From contig JACMLY010000162.1 in assembly GCA_014379345.1 (NCBI GenBank), positions 1-34,150 of the forward strand: 34,150 nucleotides of DNA. Direction: 5' to 3'. The DNA is from Chitinophagaceae bacterium. Its GTDB lineage: Bacteria > Bacteroidota > Bacteroidia > Chitinophagales > Chitinophagaceae. Position 1 is the first letter of the stretch, and the number at the start of each line of letters is the position of its first letter. The notes under the pieces were generated by a model. It was not told the DNA's origin, did not search any database, and saw nothing but the letters and a program-made list of their open reading frames with translations. Shown one piece after another: positions 24,746 to 33,475 of this stretch. The position numbers were made by a program, and so were the translations under genes.

Positions 24746-25735
24746 ATGAAGCTGGATGTTTTTAGAATGACGATCCTTTCCTTGATTCTTTTTTACAGCT
24801 GTGTTGCGAATACCAGAATAGTGAAGGCTGAACGAAAAAATTTTTATGTCAGCGGTCGGTTTCTACATGCTCCGGATGGGGAGAAAGTAGTGCTTCGTGG
24901 CATTAATTGTATGAATGTGGTCTCCGATCCTACCGGTGCAACAACATTTCCTGAAATAGCAAAGACTGGTGCAAATGTGGTACGCATCATGTGGATGGAG
25001 TGGGGAGGAACAGGTGACAAGCTCGATGTCCTGATCAGAAATTGCATCAGCCAGCAATTAATCCCTTTATTGGAGTTGCATGATGCCACCGGTAAGTGGT
25101 ACATGCTTGATTCTGTGGTAAATTATTGGTTGCGGCCAGATGTTGTCCCGGTTCTTCAACGATACCAGCAATTTTTATTATTAAATATTGCCAATGAAGC
25201 AGGTGATGGTTCGGTGCCAATGGAGACATTTAAAAATAAGTATGCAGACAATGTAAAAAGAATGAGGGCTGGAGGAATTCATGCTCCGTTGATTATTGAT
25301 GCAGCCAATTGGGGTAGAAATGAAGAATATCTTTTAGCAAATGGTGCTTATTTATTAAAAGAAGATCCAGACCATAATTTAATTTTCTCCTGGCATATTT
25401 GGGATTCGGGTATTCCTGAAAAGCGAATTCAGGCTGCCATTGACAGATCCATTGATTTAAAAATTACCTTATTGATTGGTGAATTCGCGCCAATGGAAGT
25501 AAAGTGCAAATGTTGCATTCCCTACAAATACATCATGAAATATTGCCAGGAAAAGGAAATTGGCTGGCTGGCCTGGTCCTGGGGGCCCGGCAATAGTGAT
25601 TGCCCGCACATGGATATGACAAAAACAGTGGCCTTCGAAACCCTGTTTGACTGGGGACTTGAAGTGGCAATGACCGATGAGAACAGTATTTTCAAGACTG
25701 CTATAAAACCGGCATTCTTAAAAAGAAGATTATGA
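24746..25735 (+). CDS. GH5 glycoside hydrolase, resembling subfamily 8 beta-mannanases
   Basis: The 329-residue protein has a lipoprotein-like signal (FYSC, C19) and a complete GH5 barrel. VLRGINCMNVV and NVVRIMWMEWGG come first, then LLELHDATG and LLNIANEAGDGS with acid/base E151, and LIGEFAPM with nucleophile E246. It ends with GWLAWSWGPGN. Order and wording (HDATG, IANE, GEF, GWLAWSW) are close to Bacillus-type GH5_8 mannanases, so a beta-mannan or related glycan is a reasonable substrate guess. An unusual cysteine cluster (C254, C256, C257, C267) follows the nucleophile. The stop codon overlaps the next start (ATGA), indicating translational coupling. Confidence 0.85.
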   Translation: MKLDVFRMTILSLILFYSCVANTRIVKAERKNFYVSGRFLHAPDGEKVVLRGINCMNVVSDPTGATTFPEIAKTGANVVRIMWMEWGGTGDKLDVLIRNCISQQLIPLLELHDATGKWYMLDSVVNYWLRPDVVPVLQRYQQFLLLNIANEAGDGSVPMETFKNKYADNVKRMRAGGIHAPLIIDAANWGRNEEYLLANGAYLLKEDPDHNLIFSWHIWDSGIPEKRIQAAIDRSIDLKITLLIGEFAPMEVKCKCCIPYKYIMKYCQEKEIGWLAWSWGPGNSDCPHMDMTKTVAFETLFDWGLEVAMTDENSIFKTAIKPAFLKRRL

Positions 25736-27924
25736 AAAAATTGCATTTTATTGGGTTGTTGATAATTTTCGGCACTACAATTCGAGGACAAAATGATTCA
25801 GGAAATTGGTTTCCATTCAAACCTTCCGACGATGTTGCTAATTCTCAAATTAATATGGAAAGCTGGCTTGATGCTCCGGCAGGTAAGTACGGCTTTGTGA
25901 ATATGAAGGATGACAAACTAATTTTTGAGAATGGTAAACCGGTTAAATTTTGGGGGGTGAACATTGCAAGTAATCGCCCTTTCATTCAACATGAAGCTGC
26001 AGATAAATGGACGAAGTTTATGGCAGCTTATGGCATTAATGCAGTGCGTTTCCACAAGTTTACCTGGGATGCCACAGATGGTTATTCTTCTACCCAGCTT
26101 ACAAAAGATAAATGGGAGAATTTTGACTATTTCAATTCCCTGTTAAAAAAACAAGGAATTTATTATGCATGGTCTCATATCTATGGACATCGTGTGCTGC
26201 CTGGAGACAGCAGTCGATTACTGGCATATTCAGAAGTAGCCGGCACCAAATTTCCATGGTCACATATCAATGGGTCTACAGCATCTATTGTAAATTTTGC
26301 TGAAGATCTCCAGGCCTTGAATATTGAACTTACTGTTAATATGCTGCAGCATTACAATTCATACAATGGGTTACGTTATGCTGATGATCCAGCGCTTGCC
26401 TATATCGAATTGCAAAATGAGGATAATATTTTTTGGTCGGCCATTGAAGAGACTTTAAAACAAACACCGGCTTACAAGGCATTGCTGTGTCAAAAATTTT
26501 CCCGTTGGTTAAAAAATAAATACGGTACTCAGCAAACATTGGAAAAAGCTTGGGGCAAAGAAATGTTACCAATAGGGCAAACTCTTGAAAATGAGAACAT
26601 ATACCCGCAACCAAATCATGGTTTTTTTTCAGGTGAATCAGAAAGGGCTTGGAGAAATAGAGTGGAATTACCCATTCATGTTACAGACAAAGCAAACTTT
26701 TTGGCCAATGAGCAATTAACTTATTATAAGAAATTTGTCAGCGCCATCCGTCAAACAGGTTACAAAGGTATGATTGTCGGTAGCTGCTGGCAGGCAGGAA
26801 CAGGTATCGCCCATTTATGGAATCTTTATACCGACGCCAAAACTGGTATCGTAGACCGTCATAATTATTCTGGCGGCGGCACCGGGCACACTTTAAAGCC
26901 TGGCAAAATTAATAATGAAGCTATGGTGAATGCCCCAGGGAGCGGCTTGCTAAGTACCGGGTTTCAACAGGTAAGCAATCGGCCTTTTTTTATTTCAGAA
27001 TGGATGAGTCTTATTCCGAACGAATGGACTGTGGAGAGTTCACCAATCATTGCAGCATATGGAATGGGTTTGCAGGGTTGGGATGGTTCATTTGCTTTTG
27101 CCATGGACTACGATCATTTTACTCCAACAATTCAAAGCGGTCACGGGGTATATAATGTTACTTCACCAACCCAACTTGCATTATATCCCGCTTTGGCTTC
27201 CATGATCTACCGCGGCGATATAGTCGAAGGGAAAATTATTGCAGATCGCAAGGTAAACATCCAGGACCTGGAAAAAGGTAATCTTCCTTTTTTGGAGAAG
27301 ATCGAACAGGAATCAGATGTTAAGAAATTGATGGCCACTGTTCCATTGGCTGCGCTTGCGGCAGGAAGAGTGGTCCTATCCTTTAATGAGGAAAACGATA
27401 ATCTCACCTTACCAGGTTATAAGGAACTTATTGACACCATCAATCATTCTATTGTATCATCAACTGAACAATTGAAATGGAATTACGGGGACAAAGGATA
27501 TTTCACAATTAATACAAATGGAACTCAGGGACTTGTTGGATTTGCCAAAAACAAATTAATTGATCTGAAGGATCTTCAACTTAAAACCAGGAATGAATTT
27601 GCAGTAGTATTGATCACCAGCCTGGAAAAGAGTAAAAGCTTAAAAGACGCAGGTAGAATATTAATTACATGCATAGCCCGGGCAAGAAATTCAGAAATGA
27701 AGTTTAATGAAAGCCATACCCAACTATTAGATGTGGGCAAAGAACCTATATTGCTTGAACCGGTTGAAGTTTCAGTTATTCTAAAAATGAAAAAAGGCTT
27801 TAAACTCCTTTTACTTAATCATTCCGGCATTCGAACAGGAAAAGAAGTGCCAATGAAAAACGGCCGTTTTTTCCTGAATGGGAATTTATATAAAACAATC
27901 TACTATGAACTTGTCAAGAATTAA
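25732..27924 (+). CDS. GH-A clan glycoside hydrolase, family unassigned
   Basis: The 730-residue protein has a signal peptide (cleavage near TTIRGQ). Residues 35-110 (GFVNMKDDKLIFENGKPVKF, WGVNIASNRPF) begin a cellulase-like GH-A barrel. AYIELQNEDNIFW holds a likely acid/base E230 and FFISEWMSL a likely nucleophile E423. The C-terminal 250 residues are beta-rich and may be a carbohydrate-binding or accessory domain. It overlaps the GH5 gene by four bases, so the two are made together. I could not place it in a numbered family; it is related in general plan to large exo-acting GH5-like enzymes. A hairpin terminator follows. Confidence 0.75.
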   Translation: MKKLHFIGLLIIFGTTIRGQNDSGNWFPFKPSDDVANSQINMESWLDAPAGKYGFVNMKDDKLIFENGKPVKFWGVNIASNRPFIQHEAADKWTKFMAAYGINAVRFHKFTWDATDGYSSTQLTKDKWENFDYFNSLLKKQGIYYAWSHIYGHRVLPGDSSRLLAYSEVAGTKFPWSHINGSTASIVNFAEDLQALNIELTVNMLQHYNSYNGLRYADDPALAYIELQNEDNIFWSAIEETLKQTPAYKALLCQKFSRWLKNKYGTQQTLEKAWGKEMLPIGQTLENENIYPQPNHGFFSGESERAWRNRVELPIHVTDKANFLANEQLTYYKKFVSAIRQTGYKGMIVGSCWQAGTGIAHLWNLYTDAKTGIVDRHNYSGGGTGHTLKPGKINNEAMVNAPGSGLLSTGFQQVSNRPFFISEWMSLIPNEWTVESSPIIAAYGMGLQGWDGSFAFAMDYDHFTPTIQSGHGVYNVTSPTQLALYPALASMIYRGDIVEGKIIADRKVNIQDLEKGNLPFLEKIEQESDVKKLMATVPLAALAAGRVVLSFNEENDNLTLPGYKELIDTINHSIVSSTEQLKWNYGDKGYFTINTNGTQGLVGFAKNKLIDLKDLQLKTRNEFAVVLITSLEKSKSLKDAGRILITCIARARNSEMKFNESHTQLLDVGKEPILLEPVEVSVILKMKKGFKLLLLNHSGIRTGKEVPMKNGRFFLNGNLYKTIYYELVKN

Positions 27925-28063
27925 TATGATTTCCTTTTCTTTTGAGGGTTATATATTAACGGATGGTTTGTTGGGGGTTTGCGGGATAAACGAATCATTG
28001 GACATGGCTGGATGATTAAAGGTTTTAAGTAAGTTATTACAAGTCATTATGGAATAATTTCTT

Positions 28064-28091
28064 AAGGGTTTAGGAAAAGCTACCCTTTTTT
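28064..28091 (+). terminator. Terminator-like hairpin after the hydrolase genes
   Basis: AAGGGT (28064-28069) pairs with ACCCTT (28082-28087) around a 12-base loop, followed by four more Ts. It lies 140 bases after the last hydrolase stop and 110 bases before the sigma factor gene, separating the two transcription units. Confidence 0.5.
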
Positions 28092-28200
28092 ATTTATCCC
28101 GATGATCAGATCTCATTTATCGGACTACAGGGGAGGGAAATGAATTCTATCTTCGATAAAAATGCCTATTTTAGCAGAGGTCACCTACCTAATCTGCTAT

Positions 28201-28827
28201 ATGATGCTGCTTGCTAATTCATCACCTACTAGTGTAGAACGGGATTCCTTTTTATGGAGGGAAATGAAGGAGGGTAACGAAGCCGCTTTTAGCGAAATCT
28301 TTGATACATATAGTAATTTACTTTTTCAATATGGATCGACAATCATTAACGATAAAGAACTCATCAAGGATTGTGTGCAGGAATTATTTATTGTAATATG
28401 GAGCAACAAGGATAAGCTTGGTGTAGCACGTTCAATAAAATACTACTTGTTTTTTTCCCTTCGCCGCCTGGTTTTAAAAAAAGCAGGTAAAAGGAAAAAA
28501 TTCTTTTCCCTTTCTTCTTTTAATCATTCATCCTATAGTATTGAACCCCCGGATCACTTGATAGTGATGAAGGAAATAAATATTAACCATCAACTAATCA
28601 TTTCAATCGCCTTGGAAAAATTACCTGCCCGACAAAAGGAAATTATTTTCCTCAAGTTTTACCAGGAACTTAAAAATGAGGAGATCCAAATAATTATGAA
28701 TCTGAATAACCAGGTGGTGCGTAATACGTTGTGTAAAGCTTTACATAGTCTAAGGCTTCAAATGAAGGATTGGGCAAAAAATGGTTATCATCAACTCCTG
28801 ATTACTTTATTTTACTTTATTTTTTAG
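28201..28827 (+). CDS. ECF-type RNA polymerase sigma factor
   Basis: The protein of about 208 residues has the two ECF sigma regions. Region 2 is EAAFSEIFDTYSNLLFQYGS and DCVQELFIVIWSNKDKLG, the part that binds core polymerase and the -10 element. Region 4 is LPARQKEIIFLKFYQELKNE, continuing EEIQIIMNLNNQVVRNTLCKAL, a helix-turn-helix for the -35 element. The start is uncertain: ATGs at 28201 and 28204 fit the family better than the open frame from 28162, whose first 13 residues look non-homologous. The next gene is a FecR-like anti-sigma factor, and an STN-bearing SusC follows, the standard layout for glycan-induced PUL control. Confidence 0.9.
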   Translation: MMLLANSSPTSVERDSFLWREMKEGNEAAFSEIFDTYSNLLFQYGSTIINDKELIKDCVQELFIVIWSNKDKLGVARSIKYYLFFSLRRLVLKKAGKRKKFFSLSSFNHSSYSIEPPDHLIVMKEININHQLIISIALEKLPARQKEIIFLKFYQELKNEEIQIIMNLNNQVVRNTLCKALHSLRLQMKDWAKNGYHQLLITLFYFIF

Positions 28828-28870
28828 CGTAATCATCCATGATGAGTACTATAATAGGGTTACAAAAAGC

Positions 28871-28896
28871 AGTGCAATGCGCTCTATGATTGCACT
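28871..28896 (+). promoter_or_regulatory. Perfect 8-bp hairpin between sigma and anti-sigma genes
   Basis: AGTGCAAT (28871-28878) and ATTGCACT (28889-28896) are perfect reverse complements with a 10-base loop. The repeat ends 12 bases before the anti-sigma ATG and is followed by TATTTATTA rather than a pure T run. It could limit translation or partly terminate transcription, thereby setting the sigma to anti-sigma ratio. Confidence 0.45.
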
Positions 28897-28908
28897 TATT
28901 TATTACAA

Positions 28909-29934
28909 ATGAAGAATTATAAAGATTATACTGAAAATGAATTTGTCATGGATGCAGATTTCCTTGAATGGGTCAAACATCCATCTGAAGAATCTGAAGT
29001 CTTTTGGGCGAGTTTCATAAAAGAAAATCCACAAAAAAAAGAAGAATTATACAACGCAAAAAAGCTTTTGCTTTCAATGGTTTTTAAGCAAAACCTTTTG
29101 CAGTCTGAAAAGGAAGCTATGTGGCAAGAAATCAGGACTGCCATGCGCAAACAAAAGGAAGGCAAGCTTGTCTTTATGAAAACTGGTAGAAACTCATTCT
29201 CAAAGATGGGCATGTATGTTGTTGCAGCATTGTTATTGGGATGCGTTTTGTTTCTTAGTCTCTATTATTTTACTGAAAAAAAGCCTGAATACGTTGTTAC
29301 AACTCAATTTGCTGAGATCAAAAAATTTCTTTTACCTGATAGTTCGTTCATTATCCTGAATGCAAATTCAAATATTAAATACTCTCATCAATGGAACAAC
29401 GTAAGTGATAGAGAAGTATGGATAGATGGTGAGGCTTTCTTTTCAGTAAGGCATACAAAAACCAATCAAAAATTTATTGTACATACAAATGAAGCAGATA
29501 TTGAAGTGTTAGGTACGGAGTTTAATGTTATGGAAAGAGATGAAAAAATTAAGGTATCGTTGAATTCAGGCAGCGTCAAAATTAGTGTTTATGATAACGC
29601 AAATCCGGTATTTTTGATTCCTGGGGATATCCTTGAACTCAATGCTAAGAAGATTCAAAAGGGTGCAGGGAAAGTAGAAGATATATCTGTATGGAAAGAG
29701 AATAAACTAGTGTTTGATGATACACCTCTTTCTGAAATATTGAAACAATTAAGATATATCTATGGATGGGAATTTGCAACGGTTCCAAATGATGTACTTA
29801 ATGAAAAGCTGACAGGTGAAGTGGAAACTAAAGACGAGAAGGTATTACTTAAAACGCTCGAAAGAGCTTTGCGGATCGAGATTACCAAACAAGGAAATAC
29901 CATTCACATTTCGCGGCTTCAGCCAGTTCTCTGA
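28909..29934 (+). CDS. FecR-family anti-sigma factor with DUF4974-like C-terminus
   Basis: The 341-residue protein has a cytosolic N-terminal part (about 1-100), one membrane segment (about 102-120: VVAALLLGCVLFLSLYYF) and a periplasmic FecR domain (about 128-225: REVWIDGEAFFSVRHTKTN, FIVHTNEADIEVLGTEFNV). The last 80 residues (LVFDDTPLSEILKQLRYIYG) resemble DUF4974. It should hold the upstream sigma factor inactive until the STN domain of the following SusC contacts it during substrate import. It starts 81 bases after the sigma gene, and susC2 begins 25 bases after its stop, so this is one regulatory operon. Confidence 0.92.
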   Translation: MKNYKDYTENEFVMDADFLEWVKHPSEESEVFWASFIKENPQKKEELYNAKKLLLSMVFKQNLLQSEKEAMWQEIRTAMRKQKEGKLVFMKTGRNSFSKMGMYVVAALLLGCVLFLSLYYFTEKKPEYVVTTQFAEIKKFLLPDSSFIILNANSNIKYSHQWNNVSDREVWIDGEAFFSVRHTKTNQKFIVHTNEADIEVLGTEFNVMERDEKIKVSLNSGSVKISVYDNANPVFLIPGDILELNAKKIQKGAGKVEDISVWKENKLVFDDTPLSEILKQLRYIYGWEFATVPNDVLNEKLTGEVETKDEKVLLKTLERALRIEITKQGNTIHISRLQPVL

Positions 29935-29959
29935 TTTTATATAATTGTGGTGCCAGGAT

Positions 29960-32900
29960 ATGTTAAATAAATTGCTTAAAAGTATTTTCTTACTAACGAT
30001 TCTTGTTTTCGCTGACTACAATAGCGGGTTAGCCAGGGAATCTTTTGAATATTACTTTAAACAATCACAACGCTTTCAGAACGGAAAAATCACTCTTGTA
30101 AAGGCTCTTAAAACAATAGAAGAACACTACAAGGTAAATTTTGTATATCAAAAAAAGAATGTAGCTGGGAAAAGCGTTGAATCGCCAATGATCTTAGACC
30201 AGCCAATAGAAAAATTATTGGAACATCTTCTGGCTCCATTAAATATGAGTTATGAAAAAACGGCAACGAATACGTTTGTTATTTTCTTAAATACCGGCTT
30301 GGATGTAGCCGGTAGCGATAATACAGTAATATCTAAACAAACTGATCCTGAGTTAGATCAGGGAAAGAAAAATAAATCATCGAGTATATTAATTTCCGTA
30401 TCGGGTATGATAATAGACGAAGCGGGCAAGCCAATGTCAAATGTGTCCATTCTTGAGAAAGGATTTTCTAGCGGTACGTTTTCTGATAGCAGAGGAGAAT
30501 TTCATCTGAAAGTTCATGCTCCGTTATCGGCCGTTGAGATTAGCTATATTGGATATAAGAACCAGGAAATATCAATAGGGCAAAGCCGCAATCTTACAAT
30601 CGATATGGCACCCGATATAAAGCTCGCAGATGAGATCGTTGTGATAGCCTATGGGGCTAAAACCAAACGAGATTTGACAGGTGCAGTTTCCGCAATAACC
30701 AGCAGAGATATAATTAAAACAAATGCGTTATCACCCCAATTGGCAATGCTTGGCCGAATGCCAGGCGTTTATGTTTCATCGGCTGGTGGTGATCCGAACG
30801 CCGCTCCGGTGGTTCGGATTAGAGGAGTAAGCACTTTTAGTGGAGAAAGCGCGGGACCGTTGTACGTTATAGATGGTGTGGTGGTAGATGAATACGGGAG
30901 TAGAAGCACATTTTCAGTAAACGCACAAAAAGCTGAGGATGTGAAGGGAACGCAAAACATTTTTAATCTCATCAATCCTGCCGATATTGAATCCATATCG
31001 GTTTTAAAGGATGCATCATCAGCTGCAGCATATGGAGCCCGTGCAGCGAATGGTGTAGTATTAATTACCACAAAAAAAGGAAGAGAAGGAAAATCCCGGG
31101 TTAACCTGAATGCATTTGTAGGCATTTCAAATTTGCGAAAAACGATAAACGTTTTAGATACCGAACAATATGTTGAATTGGTCAATGAAGCCAATACCGG
31201 CAACCCGGATTTTAATGACCCCAAGTATGATATATACAAAAAAGGAACATCTGCATATCTTGGGAACAACGGAACACACGATTGGCAGAACGCAGTAGTT
31301 AATAATAATGCCGCCTATAGTAGTTATGATCTTTCTATATCTGGTGGTACCAAAACATCGAATTATTATGTAGGTGCAGGCTATGCTTCTCAGGAAAGCA
31401 GTTTGAAATTCAACAACCAGGAAAGATATACTTTAAGCAGCCGAACTTCATTTAAGATCAATAGCATTTTGGAAATTGGCCAAACTCTTCGGCTGGCCTA
31501 TACCGATCTCATTGATAACCGTGATAATACCGGTGTACCCATCACATTATTGAATGTTTTTTCTACTCCTCCCTGGCAGCCTATTTACGGTACTGGACCA
31601 AATGGTTTTTCAAGCGTAGGGGTCAGTCAATATGGCCCCGAGACCAAGCAGAACTTTGTGGGTGTTGCAAGCGCAACAAACAGGCAGAATGATACATACA
31701 AATTATTGGGAAGTGCATATATCACACTCACCCCTCTGAATAATTTTCACATTACCGGCAGTATCGGAACGGATTATTTTACCCAAAAAGAAGTGCAATG
31801 GTCATTAAAGACACTTAAGGAATTTGAGAAGAGTCTTGATATCGGAAATAGCATCGGTGAAACACGCACTACAAACTTTTTATTGCAAAAGCGCTTATCT
31901 GTTAATTATACAACTTCATTTTCCAGTGGGCATTATATTGATCTGTATTTCCATGCAGAAGATCAAAAATCCATTTTTAACGCATTAATCGCGGGTCGTT
32001 CAGGCATTAATGATGTGGATGATCCTGACCTTTTTTCTTTGAACGGTCCCGGCGCGTCCGCCGATGCCTATAAGGACAAGAATACATTTATTAATTATCT
32101 GGGTCGGGTGACATACAAATACCTTGATAAATATTATGCAGATATAAACGTATTGCGACAGGGTTCATCAGTATTTAATCCAAAGGGACATCAGTGGGGT
32201 AGTTTTCCTTCCATAGCAACTGCCTGGCGAATCAGTAAAGAAAAATTCATGCAATTTCTTCCTGTTTCAGATCTAAAAGTCAAATTCGGCATGGGGGAAC
32301 TGGGTAATTCAGATACAAAAGGGTGGCAGTACCTAACGCTGATCAGCAATGCAAATGCCGCATATACAATTGGTGGAATACCTGTACTCGGTGCTTTTTT
32401 TACAAATTATCCAAATCTTAATCTTACTTGGGAACGCTTACGAACCTACAATGCAGGTATTGAGGGCACTCTGATGAAAAAAAGACTTGACTTTTCGTTT
32501 GAATATTATAAACGCATAACTTCAAAAATTTTGCAGCCATACCGATTACCCGCGTCAGTCGGCATTATTGAGCTTCCATTTAAAAATATCGGTGCTGCAA
32601 TTAATTCGGGATTTGAATTTTCCTTTAATTACACAAATCAATTTAATAGCATCGAGTATTCGATCGGGGGTAATTTTACCACTATAAAGAACAAAGTCAC
32701 CAGATTAAACGACAATATACCGGTTAGCACTCCTGCAGGCCTGGTTGTATTAGGCGATCCTATAAATTCTCTTTATGGGTACAGATCTGATGGTGTGATC
32801 AAAACCGAAAGTGACTTAAATGAATATAAAAAGCTATTCGGAAATTCACCCCTGGTACAACAACTACAAATGGGTGATCTGCGATATGTGGATATAGGTG

Positions 32901-33469
32901 GGCCACCAACACCAGAAGATCAAAAAGCAGGTATTCGCTATCACAATGTTCCTGACGGAAAGATTGATGATTATGATGGACTGGGATATCTGGGAAAAAC
33001 CATACCTGGTTTTTATTACGGAATTAACATGGGGGCACAATACAACGGATTCGATCTTCATATATTATTACAGGGAGTCGGAAATGTACAAAAGCAAAGT
33101 GAACTTTTAATGAATGGTCTCTCATATAGATTCAGTAACAAGCTAAGTACTGTACTCAACAGGTGGACTCCCTCCAATTCCTCAAGTGATATTCCACGAG
33201 CTATTAATTATGGTGCATCGTCTGTCAACAACTCAAGATTGTCGGACAGATTTATTGAAGATGCTTCTTTTTTGCGATTGGCAATTATGCAGGTTGGCTA
33301 TAACTTATCTGAAGCCCTGGTAAAAAAATTAAAGCATATTGAAAAGTGCAGATTGTATATAAGTGCATCAAATGTATTTATCATCACAAGATATACAGGC
33401 TATGATCCGGAAAACGACATGGTACCAACGCCCAGAACAGTTGTAATTGGTTTAAACCTCTCACTGTAA
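29960..33469 (+). CDS. susC: SusC-like TonB-dependent transporter with STN signalling domain (susC2)
   Basis: The ATG at 29960 is preferred to a TTG at 29945 and gives 1169 residues with a signal peptide ending near YNSGLA. The STN (secretin/TonB N-terminal) domain lies at about 40-105 (ITLVKALKTIEEHYKVNFVY). A carboxypeptidase-regulatory-like domain follows at about 145-225 (VSGMIIDEAGKPMSNVSI), then the plug (LTGAVSAITSRDI, VRIRGVSTFSG, PLYVIDGVVVDEYG, SVLKDASSAAAYG) and a beta-barrel. STN-bearing SusC proteins both import glycans and signal through FecR to a sigma factor; both partner genes lie immediately upstream. It resembles SusC1 over the plug and barrel (VLNRWTPSNSSSDIPRA). Confidence 0.95.
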   Translation: MLNKLLKSIFLLTILVFADYNSGLARESFEYYFKQSQRFQNGKITLVKALKTIEEHYKVNFVYQKKNVAGKSVESPMILDQPIEKLLEHLLAPLNMSYEKTATNTFVIFLNTGLDVAGSDNTVISKQTDPELDQGKKNKSSSILISVSGMIIDEAGKPMSNVSILEKGFSSGTFSDSRGEFHLKVHAPLSAVEISYIGYKNQEISIGQSRNLTIDMAPDIKLADEIVVIAYGAKTKRDLTGAVSAITSRDIIKTNALSPQLAMLGRMPGVYVSSAGGDPNAAPVVRIRGVSTFSGESAGPLYVIDGVVVDEYGSRSTFSVNAQKAEDVKGTQNIFNLINPADIESISVLKDASSAAAYGARAANGVVLITTKKGREGKSRVNLNAFVGISNLRKTINVLDTEQYVELVNEANTGNPDFNDPKYDIYKKGTSAYLGNNGTHDWQNAVVNNNAAYSSYDLSISGGTKTSNYYVGAGYASQESSLKFNNQERYTLSSRTSFKINSILEIGQTLRLAYTDLIDNRDNTGVPITLLNVFSTPPWQPIYGTGPNGFSSVGVSQYGPETKQNFVGVASATNRQNDTYKLLGSAYITLTPLNNFHITGSIGTDYFTQKEVQWSLKTLKEFEKSLDIGNSIGETRTTNFLLQKRLSVNYTTSFSSGHYIDLYFHAEDQKSIFNALIAGRSGINDVDDPDLFSLNGPGASADAYKDKNTFINYLGRVTYKYLDKYYADINVLRQGSSVFNPKGHQWGSFPSIATAWRISKEKFMQFLPVSDLKVKFGMGELGNSDTKGWQYLTLISNANAAYTIGGIPVLGAFFTNYPNLNLTWERLRTYNAGIEGTLMKKRLDFSFEYYKRITSKILQPYRLPASVGIIELPFKNIGAAINSGFEFSFNYTNQFNSIEYSIGGNFTTIKNKVTRLNDNIPVSTPAGLVVLGDPINSLYGYRSDGVIKTESDLNEYKKLFGNSPLVQQLQMGDLRYVDIGGPPTPEDQKAGIRYHNVPDGKIDDYDGLGYLGKTIPGFYYGINMGAQYNGFDLHILLQGVGNVQKQSELLMNGLSYRFSNKLSTVLNRWTPSNSSSDIPRAINYGASSVNNSRLSDRFIEDASFLRLAIMQVGYNLSEALVKKLKHIEKCRLYISASNVFIITRYTGYDPENDMVPTPRTVVIGLNLSL

Positions 33470-33475
33470 AACGTT

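Noticed and set aside
30769..31269. 166-codon minus-strand ORF opposite the SusC2 plug domain
   Set aside because: It is a shadow of a clearly coding frame; a similar shadow lies opposite the SusC1 plug (18323-18685), which explains its apparent recurrence.
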